From NCBI RefSeq assembly GCF_051433195.1, contig NZ_JBHMFT010000021.1, positions 22,214 to 86,213 of the forward strand: a stretch of DNA of 64,000 nucleotides. The letters run 5' to 3'. The notes beneath the pieces are model-generated. The model was given only the letters and a program-made list of their open reading frames with translations, was not told where the DNA came from and did not search any database. This DNA comes from Falsiroseomonas sp051433195 (lineage in GTDB: Bacteria > Pseudomonadota > Alphaproteobacteria > Acetobacterales > Acetobacteraceae). The position numbers and the translations under genes are program-made. The first letter of the stretch is position 1. Every line of letters starts with the position of its first letter. Shown in pieces: positions 46,080 to 55,285 of the stretch.

Positions 46080-49034
46080 GTGATCTTCATCCAGCGCGAG
46101 GGTACGACGGGGACCGTGCCCTTCACCGGCGACATGGCGCGCGTGCTCGACCAGCACGGCAATGTCGTCGTGGGTTGGACCTCCGGTGGCAGTCTTGGCG
46201 GGATCCCCCAGGGCGAGGGCTACAGGCTCGAGGTCAGCACCGGCGGCGCCGTCGTGGCGGAGGACCTGGTGGTCGGCGCGGTCGTCTTTGTCATGGGCCA
46301 GTCGAATATCCAGCGCTGGTTCGATGGGCCGCAGGATGAACTGTCCGGCGGCGGCGTCTACGGCATGGAATGGAACGGCGAGATCGGCGCAGTCTCCGGC
46401 GGCGCCGCGCAACACTTCGCCCGCACCTATGGGGCCCAGCTCGGTGCGCCCGTGCTGATCGTGGAGGGCGCCAAGGGCGGCACCGCGCTGCTGCCGGAGG
46501 CGGACAAGGGCAACGGCCACTGGATGTCGACCGCCGCCGGATCGCTGTACGCCAACGTGCTCGGGCTGCTGGCGCAGGTTGGCGGCAGCGCCGAGGTGGT
46601 GCTGTGGGGGCAGGGCGAGACGGACGGGTCCGAGGGCATATCCGAAAGTGCCTATACCATCGCGCTGACCCAGTTCATGGAGCGCGTTCTTGCGGATTTC
46701 AGCCCCGATCGCGTGCTGATCCAGGAGATCGGGCCGCGCGGCAGCGATGACGGCAAGTATGACGACGTGCGTGCCGCGCAGCACAACGTGGCCGCGGCAA
46801 TGCCTGGCGTCGCCATCGGCGCGCTCACCTCGGACCTGCTGACCATCGAGGACGGCATCCACCTGAGTGGCGCCTCCCGCATCCTTGCAGCCGATCGCAT
46901 GGTCATCAGTTCCCTGGCGCTGGAAGGGATCGATCACGCCCGCAGCCTCTGGACCGGTGCCGACGACAGCCAGGTGGGCGATACGCGCGTGGCGGGGGCG
47001 GGACGCGATGAATTGCGGGGACGCGCCGGCGATGACTGGCTCGATGGCGGCGCGGGTGACGATGTGCTGCTGGGCGGCGCGGGCGCCGACACACTGCTGG
47101 GCGGCGCAGGTCACGACATCCTCTGGGCCGGGGCGGGCAATGACCATGCCGATGGCGGTGCGGGCGACGATGTCATCTCGGGGGGCGCGGGCGCTGACAC
47201 GCTGCTCGGTGGCGACGGGAACGATGAGATCTGGGGCGATGACGGCGATGACGAGATCACCGGCGGGGCCGGCAACGACCTGATCTACGGTGGCGCTGGC
47301 GAGGACACTGCGGTCTACGCTGGTGTCAGGGCCGGCTACATCGTGCTGGCCTCGGGCAGCAGCGTCACCGTATGGGACATCGATCCGGTCGACGGCGACG
47401 ACGGCCGCGACGTGCTGTCCGGAATCGAGTTCATTCGGTTCAGCGACGCGGTGATCGATCCCAGCGGCGCTGGCCTGCCGGCCCTGTTCTCCGCCGGCGC
47501 CGACTTCGTCGATTTCGCAACGATCGTATTCGGCGAGTGGCTGCCCGCCTCGATGTACGAGGCGCTCGGCGGCAACGACGAGGTCTACCTGCCCTACGAT
47601 GCCGCCGCCGCCATCGCGGCCGGCTACGACGTGACCAAGGCCTTCGATGCCGGCGGCGGCGACGACGTCGTGATCGGCGGGTCGCTGTCAGACACCATCC
47701 GCGGCGGCAGCGGCGCCGATATTCTCAATGGTGGTGCCGGCGCCGACCGGCTGGATGGCGGCACCGGCAACGATCTCTACTACGTCGACGATCCGCTCGA
47801 CATCGTCTTCGAGAAGCCGGGGGAGGGCCTGGACACGGTCGTCGCCACGGTCTCGTTCCGTCTCAAGAGCAACGTCGAGAACCTGGTGCTCGCCGGCACC
47901 GCCGACATCACCGGCTCGGGCAACGACGAAGCCAACGTGATCACAGGCAATGCCGGCGCCAACAAGCTGATGGGCCATGGCGGGGCGGACACGCTGATCG
48001 GCGGCGACGGCAACGATACGCTGGATGGTGGCAGCGGCGCTGACGTGATGATCGGCGGCCTCGGCGACGACCGCTATGTCGTGGACGATGCCGGCGATGT
48101 GGTTGTGGAGGAGCCGGGTGGCGGCTACGACCTGATACAGACCTATTTCAGCACCGTGATGCCGGCCAACATCGAGCGGCTGTCGCTGATGGGCGCGGCG
48201 GATCTCTGGGCGACCGGCAGCGCCGGCGACAACCGGCTCGACGGCAATGCCGGCAACAACCTGCTTGATGGCGGCAATGGCAACGATGCGCTGTACGGCC
48301 TCGGGGGTGCCGATACGTTGCTGGGCGGCTCCGGCAACGACCTGCTGGATGGCGGCGAGGGAGCCGACCTCATGGTTGGCGGGCTTGGCGACGACCGCTA
48401 CAGGATCGACAACGAGGGGGATGTGGCGGTCGAGGAGGCGAACGGCGGCTACGATTGGATCGAGACCTTGTTCAGCACGACGCTGCCGCTGAACTTCGAA
48501 CGCCTGTCGCTGCTCGGCAGTGGTGACCTGTCCGGAACCGGCAACGCCGCGAACAACCGGATCGACGGCAATTCCGGCAGCAATATCCTCGATGGGGGCA
48601 ACGGCAACGACCAGGTCTATGGCCTCGGCGGCAACGACCTGCTGTTCGGCGGCGGCGGCAACGATACCTTGGAGGGTGGCCTCGGCGTCGATACCTTGTG
48701 GGGCGGCGCCGGCAACGACCGCTTCGTGTTCCGGAGCAGGGAGGAGATCGGCGGCGGCACCACGGGCCTCGCCTCCGACCTCATCGCCGACTTCATGCAT
48801 GGCGACCGCATCGACTTCAGCCGCATCGATGCCGTCAGCGCGACGGCGGCGGACGAGGCGTTCATCTTCATGGGCGCCGCCGCGGCGACGGGTGCCGGGC
48901 AGCTTTCCTTCTCGCACGACGTCGTTGCGAACCAGACGATTCTGGCCGGGCACCTGGACGGCGACGGCATCGCGGATTTCGAGCTTCTGCTGACCGGCCT
49001 GCTCAACCTGGTTCCGTCCAACATCGCGCTCTGA
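46080..49034 (+). CDS. RTX protein with sialate-O-acetylesterase-like SGNH domain
   Basis: A 984-residue secreted protein starting at a GTG with GGGAGG seven bases ahead. Residues about 65-290 form an SGNH esterase of the SASA type: VMGQSN with Ser75, LWGQGETD at 175-182, and DGIHLSG giving Asp258/His261. The rest is a calcium-binding RTX region of GGxGxDxLx repeats. It includes three successive modules of roughly 100-107 residues, each containing a GDDRY-VD-like strand followed by a xNxERLSLxG strand, and a final serralysin-type segment. There is no signal peptide, so type I secretion is expected. It probably removes acetyl or similar groups from a glycan, perhaps the capsule made here; the substrate is inference. 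Confidence 0.83.
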   Translation: MIFIQREGTTGTVPFTGDMARVLDQHGNVVVGWTSGGSLGGIPQGEGYRLEVSTGGAVVAEDLVVGAVVFVMGQSNIQRWFDGPQDELSGGGVYGMEWNGEIGAVSGGAAQHFARTYGAQLGAPVLIVEGAKGGTALLPEADKGNGHWMSTAAGSLYANVLGLLAQVGGSAEVVLWGQGETDGSEGISESAYTIALTQFMERVLADFSPDRVLIQEIGPRGSDDGKYDDVRAAQHNVAAAMPGVAIGALTSDLLTIEDGIHLSGASRILAADRMVISSLALEGIDHARSLWTGADDSQVGDTRVAGAGRDELRGRAGDDWLDGGAGDDVLLGGAGADTLLGGAGHDILWAGAGNDHADGGAGDDVISGGAGADTLLGGDGNDEIWGDDGDDEITGGAGNDLIYGGAGEDTAVYAGVRAGYIVLASGSSVTVWDIDPVDGDDGRDVLSGIEFIRFSDAVIDPSGAGLPALFSAGADFVDFATIVFGEWLPASMYEALGGNDEVYLPYDAAAAIAAGYDVTKAFDAGGGDDVVIGGSLSDTIRGGSGADILNGGAGADRLDGGTGNDLYYVDDPLDIVFEKPGEGLDTVVATVSFRLKSNVENLVLAGTADITGSGNDEANVITGNAGANKLMGHGGADTLIGGDGNDTLDGGSGADVMIGGLGDDRYVVDDAGDVVVEEPGGGYDLIQTYFSTVMPANIERLSLMGAADLWATGSAGDNRLDGNAGNNLLDGGNGNDALYGLGGADTLLGGSGNDLLDGGEGADLMVGGLGDDRYRIDNEGDVAVEEANGGYDWIETLFSTTLPLNFERLSLLGSGDLSGTGNAANNRIDGNSGSNILDGGNGNDQVYGLGGNDLLFGGGGNDTLEGGLGVDTLWGGAGNDRFVFRSREEIGGGTTGLASDLIADFMHGDRIDFSRIDAVSATAADEAFIFMGAAAATGAGQLSFSHDVVANQTILAGHLDGDGIADFELLLTGLLNLVPSNIAL

Positions 49035-49420
49035 GGGAGGCAGGCCACCAGCCTGACGGGCCTTCGCCGAAGCGCCGCCCTGCAACACGGTCGTTCGGGG
49101 CCGGACCGGGTGGCGTGGATCCTGCCGATCGGTCCCATCCATGTATCCCACCCGGGCCTGGCCCCTTCGGAGCGACTCCGACCCGCAAAAACCGGTGGAA
49201 ACACCCCTTCGCGGGCCGGCGGGTTGGGGCGCCAGGATGCCCAAGCCGGATCTCGTAAACGCCGCGTTTCTCCAGGGCGTTAGCGTCAGGCTGGCTGCAA
49301 TGTGTGCCAGTCTTGTGTCACAGGCAAGCAGCGCCTCGCGTGGGTCAGGATGACGGCGCTACGCGGCGATGGTGTGCCGCTGCGGCGTCTCTGGCCGGGC
49401 GGGAGCCGGCGGCGCAGGTG
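49035..49420. other. non-coding stretch after the RTX esterase
   Basis: About 390 bases between the RTX protein and the recombinase remnant. I find no coherent gene. A short stem CAGGC-CACCA-GCCTG near 49043-49057 follows the stop but lacks a T-run, so it is a weak terminator candidate. The stretch may be degraded mobile-element sequence. Confidence 0.35.
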
Positions 49421-49591
49421 GCGCATCGCCCGGTGCTGGATGTCGGGCTGGTGCATGCCGAGGGTGTCCTGGGCGAAGCGGCCGTGGCGAAGGCGCTGAA
49501 CCGGCGTGGGATGCCGACGCCGCAGGACACGGACACCTGGTTCCACCTGACAGTGCCACGGGTGCTTGCGAGAACGATTCCGCCTGCCTGA
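49421..49591 (+). pseudogene. serine recombinase C-terminal remnant
   Basis: In this frame the sequence reads AVAKALNRRGMPTPQDTDTWFHLTVPRVLART. That fits the recombinase-domain pattern IAxALNxRGIPTPxGGxWxxxTVxRVLAR found in large serine recombinases and resolvase-like proteins. Only about 55 residues remain, the upstream part is not open to a full gene, and no resolvase catalytic domain is present. It marks a past mobile element at the right edge of the polysaccharide locus. Confidence 0.55.
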
Positions 49592-49603
49592 CCGGACTGC
49601 CCG

Positions 49604-50002
49604 TCAGTCGGCCGGGCGAGGTTTCCGGTCGAGGTGCTGCCGCAGGAGTGCCATGTTGCGCAGATTGGCGCGAAAGAAGACGTCGCCGATCCAGCCGGCA
49701 ACGGGCACCGCGCTGATCAAGGCGTCAACGCCGATGTTGCCGATCATGCGCAGCAGCATTCCCGGCGGCACACCCAGGCGCCGCGCCTCCAGGATCAGGT
49801 AGGCCGAAACGCCCTTCGAGGCTATCAAGCCGAGGCCCGGTATGAGATTCAGCGCGGCATCCGCGCCGAACCGGATGCCGGTACCCGGGATGCGCCACCT
49901 GCTGTCGAGGACGCGCGCAATCATTTCCAGTCGCCTGCGGACGTCCTTTTCGCGAGCGGATACTGTCGAGGACTGCGCAATGGTGAATTGACGGCCGTTC
50001 AT
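49604..50002 (-). CDS. DUF4112 domain protein
   Basis: A 132-residue protein matching the DUF4112 pattern: an N-terminal helix, LDSRWRIPGTGIRFGADAALNLIPGLG (about residues 34-62), a hydrophobic stretch, ARRLGVPPGMLLRMIGNIGVDAL, then a second hydrophobic loop VPVAGWIGDVFFRANLRNMALL. The two hydrophobic stretches suggest membrane association. The role of the family is unknown. The ATG at 50002 has GGAG eight bases ahead; a longer frame to 50080 has no such site. Confidence 0.85.
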   Translation of the reverse strand: MNGRQFTIAQSSTVSAREKDVRRRLEMIARVLDSRWRIPGTGIRFGADAALNLIPGLGLIASKGVSAYLILEARRLGVPPGMLLRMIGNIGVDALISAVPVAGWIGDVFFRANLRNMALLRQHLDRKPRPAD

Positions 50003-50351
50003 TCGTTCACTCCTGCCGGCCAATCGGGCCTGTAGGACTGACAACGCTGTTTCATTCGATCGGTGGCAAGAATCCAGCACGCCACTGCCGCGAGGGCCGG
50101 TCGCCGCGGCAGGATCGGCCGTTGGTCGGGCGGCCGGCCAGCTTCCGAGGTGGAGATAGTGCCGGATTGGCCGTCTCCGTCTGTTGGAGCCCGAGCGCCT
50201 GGCCGGTTCCGGCAGACCCGATTTCCATGGAACCGGCTACAGGTCACCCTGCCTTGCCGCCATAACCATTTGCTGATCCCATGCCGCGGCGCCAAAGGTT
50301 CGCCATGCTCCGCGAGTGAACTGCAAAGCGACAGAGGGGAAAGCCAGCCAG
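50003..50351. other. intergenic region between divergent genes
   Basis: About 350 bases separating the DUF4112 gene and the MetE-like gene, which read away from each other. It should contain both promoters. I could not identify a riboswitch fold, palindrome or clear promoter boxes. Confidence 0.4.
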
Positions 50352-51518
50352 ATGCGCCGCAGCACGGACCGTATCCTGACCACCCATACCGGCAGCCTGC
50401 CGCGTCCCCGCGCGTTGACCCGCCTGCACGCGCGTCGCGCCCGTGGCGAGCCGGTGGATGAAGGTGAGCTTGCCGCGGCAGCGCAGGCCGCGGTCGCCGC
50501 GATCGTGCCGAAGCAGATCGCCGCCGGCATCGACATCCCGAACAACGGCGAGCAGGGCCGCGAATCCTTCGTGCTGTACCTGCGCGACCGGCTGACCGGT
50601 CTCGGCGGGCAAAGCAAGCGCGGCGGCTTCGCCGATGTCGAGGCCTATCCGGAATTCAAGGCGGACTTCACCGCCGCCGTCTCCGGGAAGGAGGCCGCCA
50701 GCGTCACCAGCCACCTGCCGAGCGCCGTGGCGCCCATCACCTATATCGGTCAGGCGGCGATGGCGGCGGAGCTGGCGGAATTCGATGCGGCGCTCGCCCC
50801 CGCGCAGGGCCGCTTCGCCGAGGCCTTCATGGCCGCACCCTCGCCCGGCATCGTCGCCGCCGTGGTCCAGAACCGCCACTACGACAACGAGGAACGCTAC
50901 CTCGCCGCGCTGGCGGAGGCGCTGCGGGTGGAATACCGGGCGATCCTCGATGCCGGCCACACCCTGCAGATCGATTGCCCGGACCTGGCGCTGGAGCGCC
51001 ATGGCGCCTACCAGGACCTGCCGCTGTCGGACTTCCTCGGCTTCTGCGAACGTGCGGTCACCGCGATCAACGCGGCCATCGCCGATCTGCCGAAGGACCG
51101 CATCCGCCTGCATGTCTGCTGGGGCAACTATGAGGCACCGCATGACCGCGACGTGCCTTTCGCCGATATCTGGCCGGTGATCCGAACGCTGCGCGTCGGC
51201 GGCTTCGTGCTGCCCTTCGCCAATCCGCGCCATGCGCATGAACACAAGGTGTTCCGCCAGATGCCGCTGTCCGAGGAGCAGATCCTGGTGGCCGGTGTCA
51301 TCGACACGCTGACCAATTTCGTCGAGCATCCGGAAGTGGTGGCGGAAAGGCTGGAACGCATCGCGGACAGCATCGGCGCGCCGGAGCGATTGCTGGCCGG
51401 CACCGATTGCGGCTTCGACACCTCCGCCGGGCGCGGCCGCGTCTCGGCGGATGTGGTCTGGGCGAAGCTCGCCAGCCTGGCGGAAGGCGCGCGCCTCGCC
51501 TCCGCCAGGGTACTATGA
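50352..51518 (+). CDS. MetE-like (cobalamin-independent methionine synthase C-domain) protein
   Basis: A 388-residue TIM-barrel protein related to the catalytic half of MetE. It starts TTHTGSLPRP and has LQIDCPDLALE and LHVCWGNYE with a Cys/Glu pair, a HAHEH segment, and LLAGTDCGFDT with the second Cys. This zinc site activates a thiol for methyl transfer. Short forms like this lack the folate-binding N-half and are often methyltransferases of unknown donor or cleavage enzymes. The ATG at 50352 is chosen over 50316 because conserved sequence starts just after it. A Bug receptor gene follows 91 bases downstream. Confidence 0.83.
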   Translation: MRRSTDRILTTHTGSLPRPRALTRLHARRARGEPVDEGELAAAAQAAVAAIVPKQIAAGIDIPNNGEQGRESFVLYLRDRLTGLGGQSKRGGFADVEAYPEFKADFTAAVSGKEAASVTSHLPSAVAPITYIGQAAMAAELAEFDAALAPAQGRFAEAFMAAPSPGIVAAVVQNRHYDNEERYLAALAEALRVEYRAILDAGHTLQIDCPDLALERHGAYQDLPLSDFLGFCERAVTAINAAIADLPKDRIRLHVCWGNYEAPHDRDVPFADIWPVIRTLRVGGFVLPFANPRHAHEHKVFRQMPLSEEQILVAGVIDTLTNFVEHPEVVAERLERIADSIGAPERLLAGTDCGFDTSAGRGRVSADVVWAKLASLAEGARLASARVL

Positions 51519-51609
51519 CCATGTGCTGGATGTGCACCATCCGGCGTCCGACGCAGCGCCCGAAGCCGAAGCCGCCGAAGGCGGAGCCCACCACCCAGGG
51601 AGAAAAATC

Positions 51610-52599
51610 ATGAAGCGTCGCACCATGCTGGCCGCCGCCGCGGCCACCCTCGTCACGCCGGGCCTTGTCCGCGCCCAGAACACCCAGAACGCCGCCTGGC
51701 CCGGCAACCGCCAGGTCCGCATCGTCATTACCTATCCGCCCGGCGGCACCTCGGATTTCGTGGCCCGTGTCTATGCCACGCGGCTTTCCGCCGAGACCGG
51801 TGGCAACGTGGTGGTGGAGAACCGCTCGGGCGGCGGCGGCGTGGTCGGCTGGACCAATGTCGTGCGCTCTGCCAATGACGGCACGACGCTGCTGCTGACC
51901 GACAATTCGCTGGCGACGGCGCCGCCGCTCTATCCTGACCTCGGCTTCGACATCCGGCAGGACTTCACGCCGATCTCGCTGCTGGTGGACTACCCGACGG
52001 TCTTCGTGGTACCCGGCAATTCCCCGGTGCGGACGCTGCGGGAGTATGTGGACAGCGTGCGCGGGAAGCCCGCGGATGCGAATTTCTACGGCAGCATGGG
52101 CGCGGGATCCTCGCCGCATCTGTACACGGAATACCTGCAGGATCTCGCCGGCATCCGCATGACGCATGTGCCCTATCGCGGCATGGGACCAGCCTTCACC
52201 GACCTGTTGGCCGGGCGCATTGGGCTGTTGATCGCGGCCCCGGCCACGGTGATGGGCGCGGTGCGCGAGGGTCGTGCGCATGCCATTGCGATCGGCACCC
52301 AGGGCGGGCGCATTCCTTCCCTTCCGGATGTCGCGACGGCGAAGGAACAGGGCTTCGATTTCAGCTATTCCTTCTGGTACGGGATGCTCGGCCCGAAGGG
52401 CATGGACCCGGTGCTGGTCCGGCGCATCCAGCAGGAACTCGACAAGGTGCTCGCGCACGCCGAAACCCGCGCACGCTTCGTGCAGCAGGGCGCGACACCC
52501 GTGGCCGGCGACGCCGCCGCGCTGCGGGCCGTGATGGAAAGTGACCTGGCGCGCTGGAGCGAGGTGGTGCGCGCCAAGGGCATCACCATCCAGAACTGA
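51610..52599 (+). CDS. Bug-family tripartite tricarboxylate receptor protein
   Basis: A 329-residue periplasmic binding protein of the TctC/Bug family. It has a signal peptide (about 1-22), the conserved VRIVITYPPGGTSDFVAR, then VVVENRSGGGGVVGW, GSSPHLYTEYLQ and VPYRGMGPAFTDLLAGRI. It ends ARWSEVVRAKGI as usual. Bug receptors bind carboxylates or other small organic ligands for TctAB permeases or for sensing. No TctA or TctB genes are near. An AGGGAGAAAAATC leader precedes the ATG; the frame extends upstream but without family sequence. Confidence 0.9.
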   Translation: MKRRTMLAAAAATLVTPGLVRAQNTQNAAWPGNRQVRIVITYPPGGTSDFVARVYATRLSAETGGNVVVENRSGGGGVVGWTNVVRSANDGTTLLLTDNSLATAPPLYPDLGFDIRQDFTPISLLVDYPTVFVVPGNSPVRTLREYVDSVRGKPADANFYGSMGAGSSPHLYTEYLQDLAGIRMTHVPYRGMGPAFTDLLAGRIGLLIAAPATVMGAVREGRAHAIAIGTQGGRIPSLPDVATAKEQGFDFSYSFWYGMLGPKGMDPVLVRRIQQELDKVLAHAETRARFVQQGATPVAGDAAALRAVMESDLARWSEVVRAKGITIQN

Positions 52600-52807
52600 G
52601 TCGCGCCGCGCCGGTGCACGTACTGGACCAGCCACGTCCGCCGCGTCCTGTGGCAGGCACGAAAGGCCATGGACGATCGAGCGCTGGCCGGAGATGGATC
52701 CGGTTGCCCGCTTCAAAAGCTTCCTCGCCGCCGGGTTTGCGGCGAGACCGCAATGATTGGCCGCGCTGAACCTGACGGCCAGCCGGGACAGCAGGAGGAA
52801 CAGGCGG

Positions 52808-53581
52808 ATGACCGGATTGAACCAGGGGGCGCTGGGTCCCTACGGGCTGCAGGGCAAGGTCGCGGTGATCACCGGCGGCAGCAGCGGCATCGGCGCGGCC
52901 TCCGCACGGCGGCTGGCGGAACTCGGGGCGACGATCGCCATCGGCTACAATAGCGGCCGCGACAGGGCGGAGGCCCTGGCGGCGGAACTGCCCGGCGGCG
53001 GTCACATCGCGCTGTACCTGCCGATGGCGGACAGCGACGCGATCCGCGCCTCGGCGGCGGAGGTGGAGGCAAAGCTAGGCCGGGCCGATGTTCTGGTGAA
53101 TTCGGCCGGCACCACGCGGGCCGTGCCGCATGCGGATCTGGAGGCGCTGGATGACGAGACCTTTGACCGCATCCTGATCACCAACGTCCGCGGCCCCTAT
53201 TCCACCATCCGCGCCTTCGCCCCGCTGCTGCGGCGCGGCGGAGACGCGGTGATCGTCAACATCTCCTCCCTCTCCGGGGTGAACGGGCTCGGCAGCAGCA
53301 TCGCCTACTGCGCCTCGAAGGCGGCGCTGGACACGATGGGCCTGGCGCTGGCGCGCGTGCTGGGGCCGGAAATCCGCGTCATCGGCATCTCGCCCGCCGC
53401 GGTGGATACCGGCTTCGTGCCAGGCCGCAGCCGGGAGGCGGTGCTGAAGCAGGCGGAGTTGACCCCGCTGAAGATCGTCTGCCAGGCCGATGACGTGGCG
53501 CTCGCCGTGGTCGCGGCAGTGACGCATCTGCGGCTGACCACAGGCACATCGTTGCTGGTAGATAGCGGCCGGCACCTGTAG
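52808..53581 (+). CDS. short-chain dehydrogenase/reductase
   Basis: A 257-residue classical SDR. The cofactor loop is TGGSSGIG (about 20-27), NSAGT is near residue 97, NISSLSG holds the catalytic Ser, and YCASK the Tyr-x3-Lys. The C-terminal VDSGRHL replaces the usual VDGG. It is an NAD(P)-dependent oxidoreductase of unknown substrate, close to the FabG/3-oxoacyl reductase group. The ATG at 52808 has GGAGGA nine bases upstream, much better than the earlier ATG at 52757. It reads on from the Bug gene about 200 bases away. Confidence 0.88.
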   Translation: MTGLNQGALGPYGLQGKVAVITGGSSGIGAASARRLAELGATIAIGYNSGRDRAEALAAELPGGGHIALYLPMADSDAIRASAAEVEAKLGRADVLVNSAGTTRAVPHADLEALDDETFDRILITNVRGPYSTIRAFAPLLRRGGDAVIVNISSLSGVNGLGSSIAYCASKAALDTMGLALARVLGPEIRVIGISPAAVDTGFVPGRSREAVLKQAELTPLKIVCQADDVALAVVAAVTHLRLTTGTSLLVDSGRHL

Positions 53582-53584
53582 CCA

Positions 53585-54572
53585 CTACCCTGCGGCGGCG
53601 ACCCGTGGCGTCGGCGAGACCTCGTTGAGGCAGAGGCGGGAGGGCGCCTTCCGCCGCTTCCGCACCTGAGGGTGGTTCGGATGGCAGGACGGGAGGGAGG
53701 ATCGGGCTCGCATCTTGCACGGCAGTGGCGATGCATGGCGGCGAAGGTTGCAAGCGTCAGCGCTTGCGGTCCTGCCGCGCCCGCCCGCCCGCCCGCCTGC
53801 CGGGCGCAGCACGACCCACGCCGGCGCGTGGTCTCTCGCTCCCTCTCGGCCTCGCACGTCCCGATCCACGCCCGCGGTCTTCAGCCGGTCGCTGAGCGCC
53901 GGGCTGAGCAGGATGTGGTCGATCCGCAAACCCGCATCGCGCCGCCACCGATCGCGCTTGTAGTCCCAGAAGGTGTAGATTGGTCCGGTTGGATGCGCTG
54001 CGCGGATCGCGTCGGTCCAGCCCTGCGCAAGCAGCCTGGAAAAAAGCTGCTCGGCTTTCGGGCTGCAGCAGTGCATCCTTCGCCCAGGACCTGGACGGAT
54101 AGATGTCTGCATCCGTGGGGACGACATTGTAGTCGCCAGCGAGCGCAACCGGGATCCCGGCCTGCTGCAAGGTCGCGGCATGGGCAATCGGCCGTTCGAG
54201 CCAGGCCAGCTTGTAGGCGAACTTCGGGCCAGGCTGGGGATCGCCGTTCGGCGCGTAGAGGCAGCCGATGAGGACGCCGCCAACGGCTGCCTCGATGTAC
54301 CGGCTCTGCAGGTCCTTCGGATCGCCGGGCAGGATCCGGCGGGTCACGACAGGCTCGACATCACGTGCGAGGATTGCCACCCTGATCCAGGTCCGCTGCC
54401 CCACCCACGCCGCGTGGTAGCCCGCCGCCCTGATCGCTTCGGTCGCGAAGGCATTCTGCGCCGCCTTGAGTTCCTGCAGACAGATAACGTCGGGCCGAGC
54501 CTCCCCGAGCCAGTCGAGCAGGTTCTGCAGGCGCTTGTTCACGTTGTTGATGTTGAAGGTGGCGATCTTCAC
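53585..54572 (-). pseudogene. xthA: exodeoxyribonuclease III gene, frameshifted
   Basis: From a GTG at 54572 (GGGAG eight bases ahead) the frame encodes a normal ExoIII N-terminal half: KIATFNINNVNKRLQNLLDW, VICLQELKA, YAPNGDP and AGDYNVVPTD. Near 54040, at a run of six T on the coding strand, the reading frame changes. The C-terminal half continues in another frame with RLLAQGWTDAIR, YTFWDYKRDRWRRDAGLRIDHILL and the catalytic RDHAPAWV. One base gained or lost in the run explains it. ExoIII is a base-excision repair nuclease. This copy is inactive unless slippage or a sequencing error is involved. Confidence 0.82.
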
Positions 54573-54605
54573 GGGGTCGGCTCCCGGGTCATCCGCATCA
54601 GGTAG

Positions 54606-55085
54606 GCAGGCAGCAAGCGTCCAGATCGGCCGCCGCTCGCGCAGGCGACAGTCCAGGCTGCTGTCAATGCGGCGCGGGCGCGGCTGCCCAAGGTGCCGCT
54701 CTTCGCCGAAAGGAAGTCCTTTGGCGGTCGCATGACGTCGCAGGCACAGGCGGAGGCACCGCTGCCGGATCTCTCGGGACTGGTCTTGCTGGGCTTCCCG
54801 CTGCACCCGGCGGGCAAGCCGAGCACCGATCGGGCAGATCATCTTGCGCGGATCAGCGTGCCGATGCTGATTTTTCAGGGAACGCGCGATGCCCTCGCCG
54901 ACATGGCGCACCCGCGGCCTGCAATCGCGAATCTAAGGGAACGGGCGACGCTGGCCGTGTCGGAGCAGGCTGACCACGCGTTCCATGTCCTGGTGAGGTC
55001 CGGGCGGACCGATGCGGAAATCCTTCACGAGATGCTCGATCGTGTTGCTGCGTGGATGCGAGCGGTCGCTGTTCAGCCTGCGTGA
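54606..55085 (+). pseudogene. alpha/beta hydrolase, N-terminally truncated
   Basis: The frame opens after a stop at 54603 with no good start. It encodes the C-terminal three quarters of an alpha/beta hydrolase of the KAT8-like/dienelactone hydrolase group. Visible are FAERKSFGGRMTSQAQAEAP with the GKSFG-like nucleophile elbow (here KSFGG), VLLGFPLHPAGKP, VPMLIFQGTRDALAD with the catalytic Asp, and ADHAFHV with the His. The first 60-80 residues, including the oxyanion strand, are missing. A GTG at 54693 could start a 130-residue fragment that also lacks that strand. It abuts the broken xthA head-to-head, which suggests a deletion between them. Confidence 0.68.
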
Positions 55086-55285
55086 CCGCTCGCCTCCACG
55101 GCTTGCCGGAAACGTCAGCTACTGCGCCTCGATGCATTTCCGGATCGCCACCAGCGCTTAGCTCAGTTGCCCTTCGCCGGATTGCGGAGGCATCAGATCA
55201 GGTCGTCACCATTACTGCCGTACACAGACGAGTTGGTAGTTCCCATGCTGAACATGCGAGGAAGCGCGGAGGCTCCCGCGTCACG

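Noticed and set aside
46990..48720. Short, regularly spaced DNA repeats resembling a CRISPR or tandem array.
   Set aside because: They are degenerate coding repeats for GGxGxDxLx within a continuous frame; there are no spacers.
47688..49244. A 518-codon antisense frame across the RTX repeats, with regular repeats of its own.
   Set aside because: The periodicity comes from the sense-strand RTX nonapeptides; the antisense frame has no start signal.
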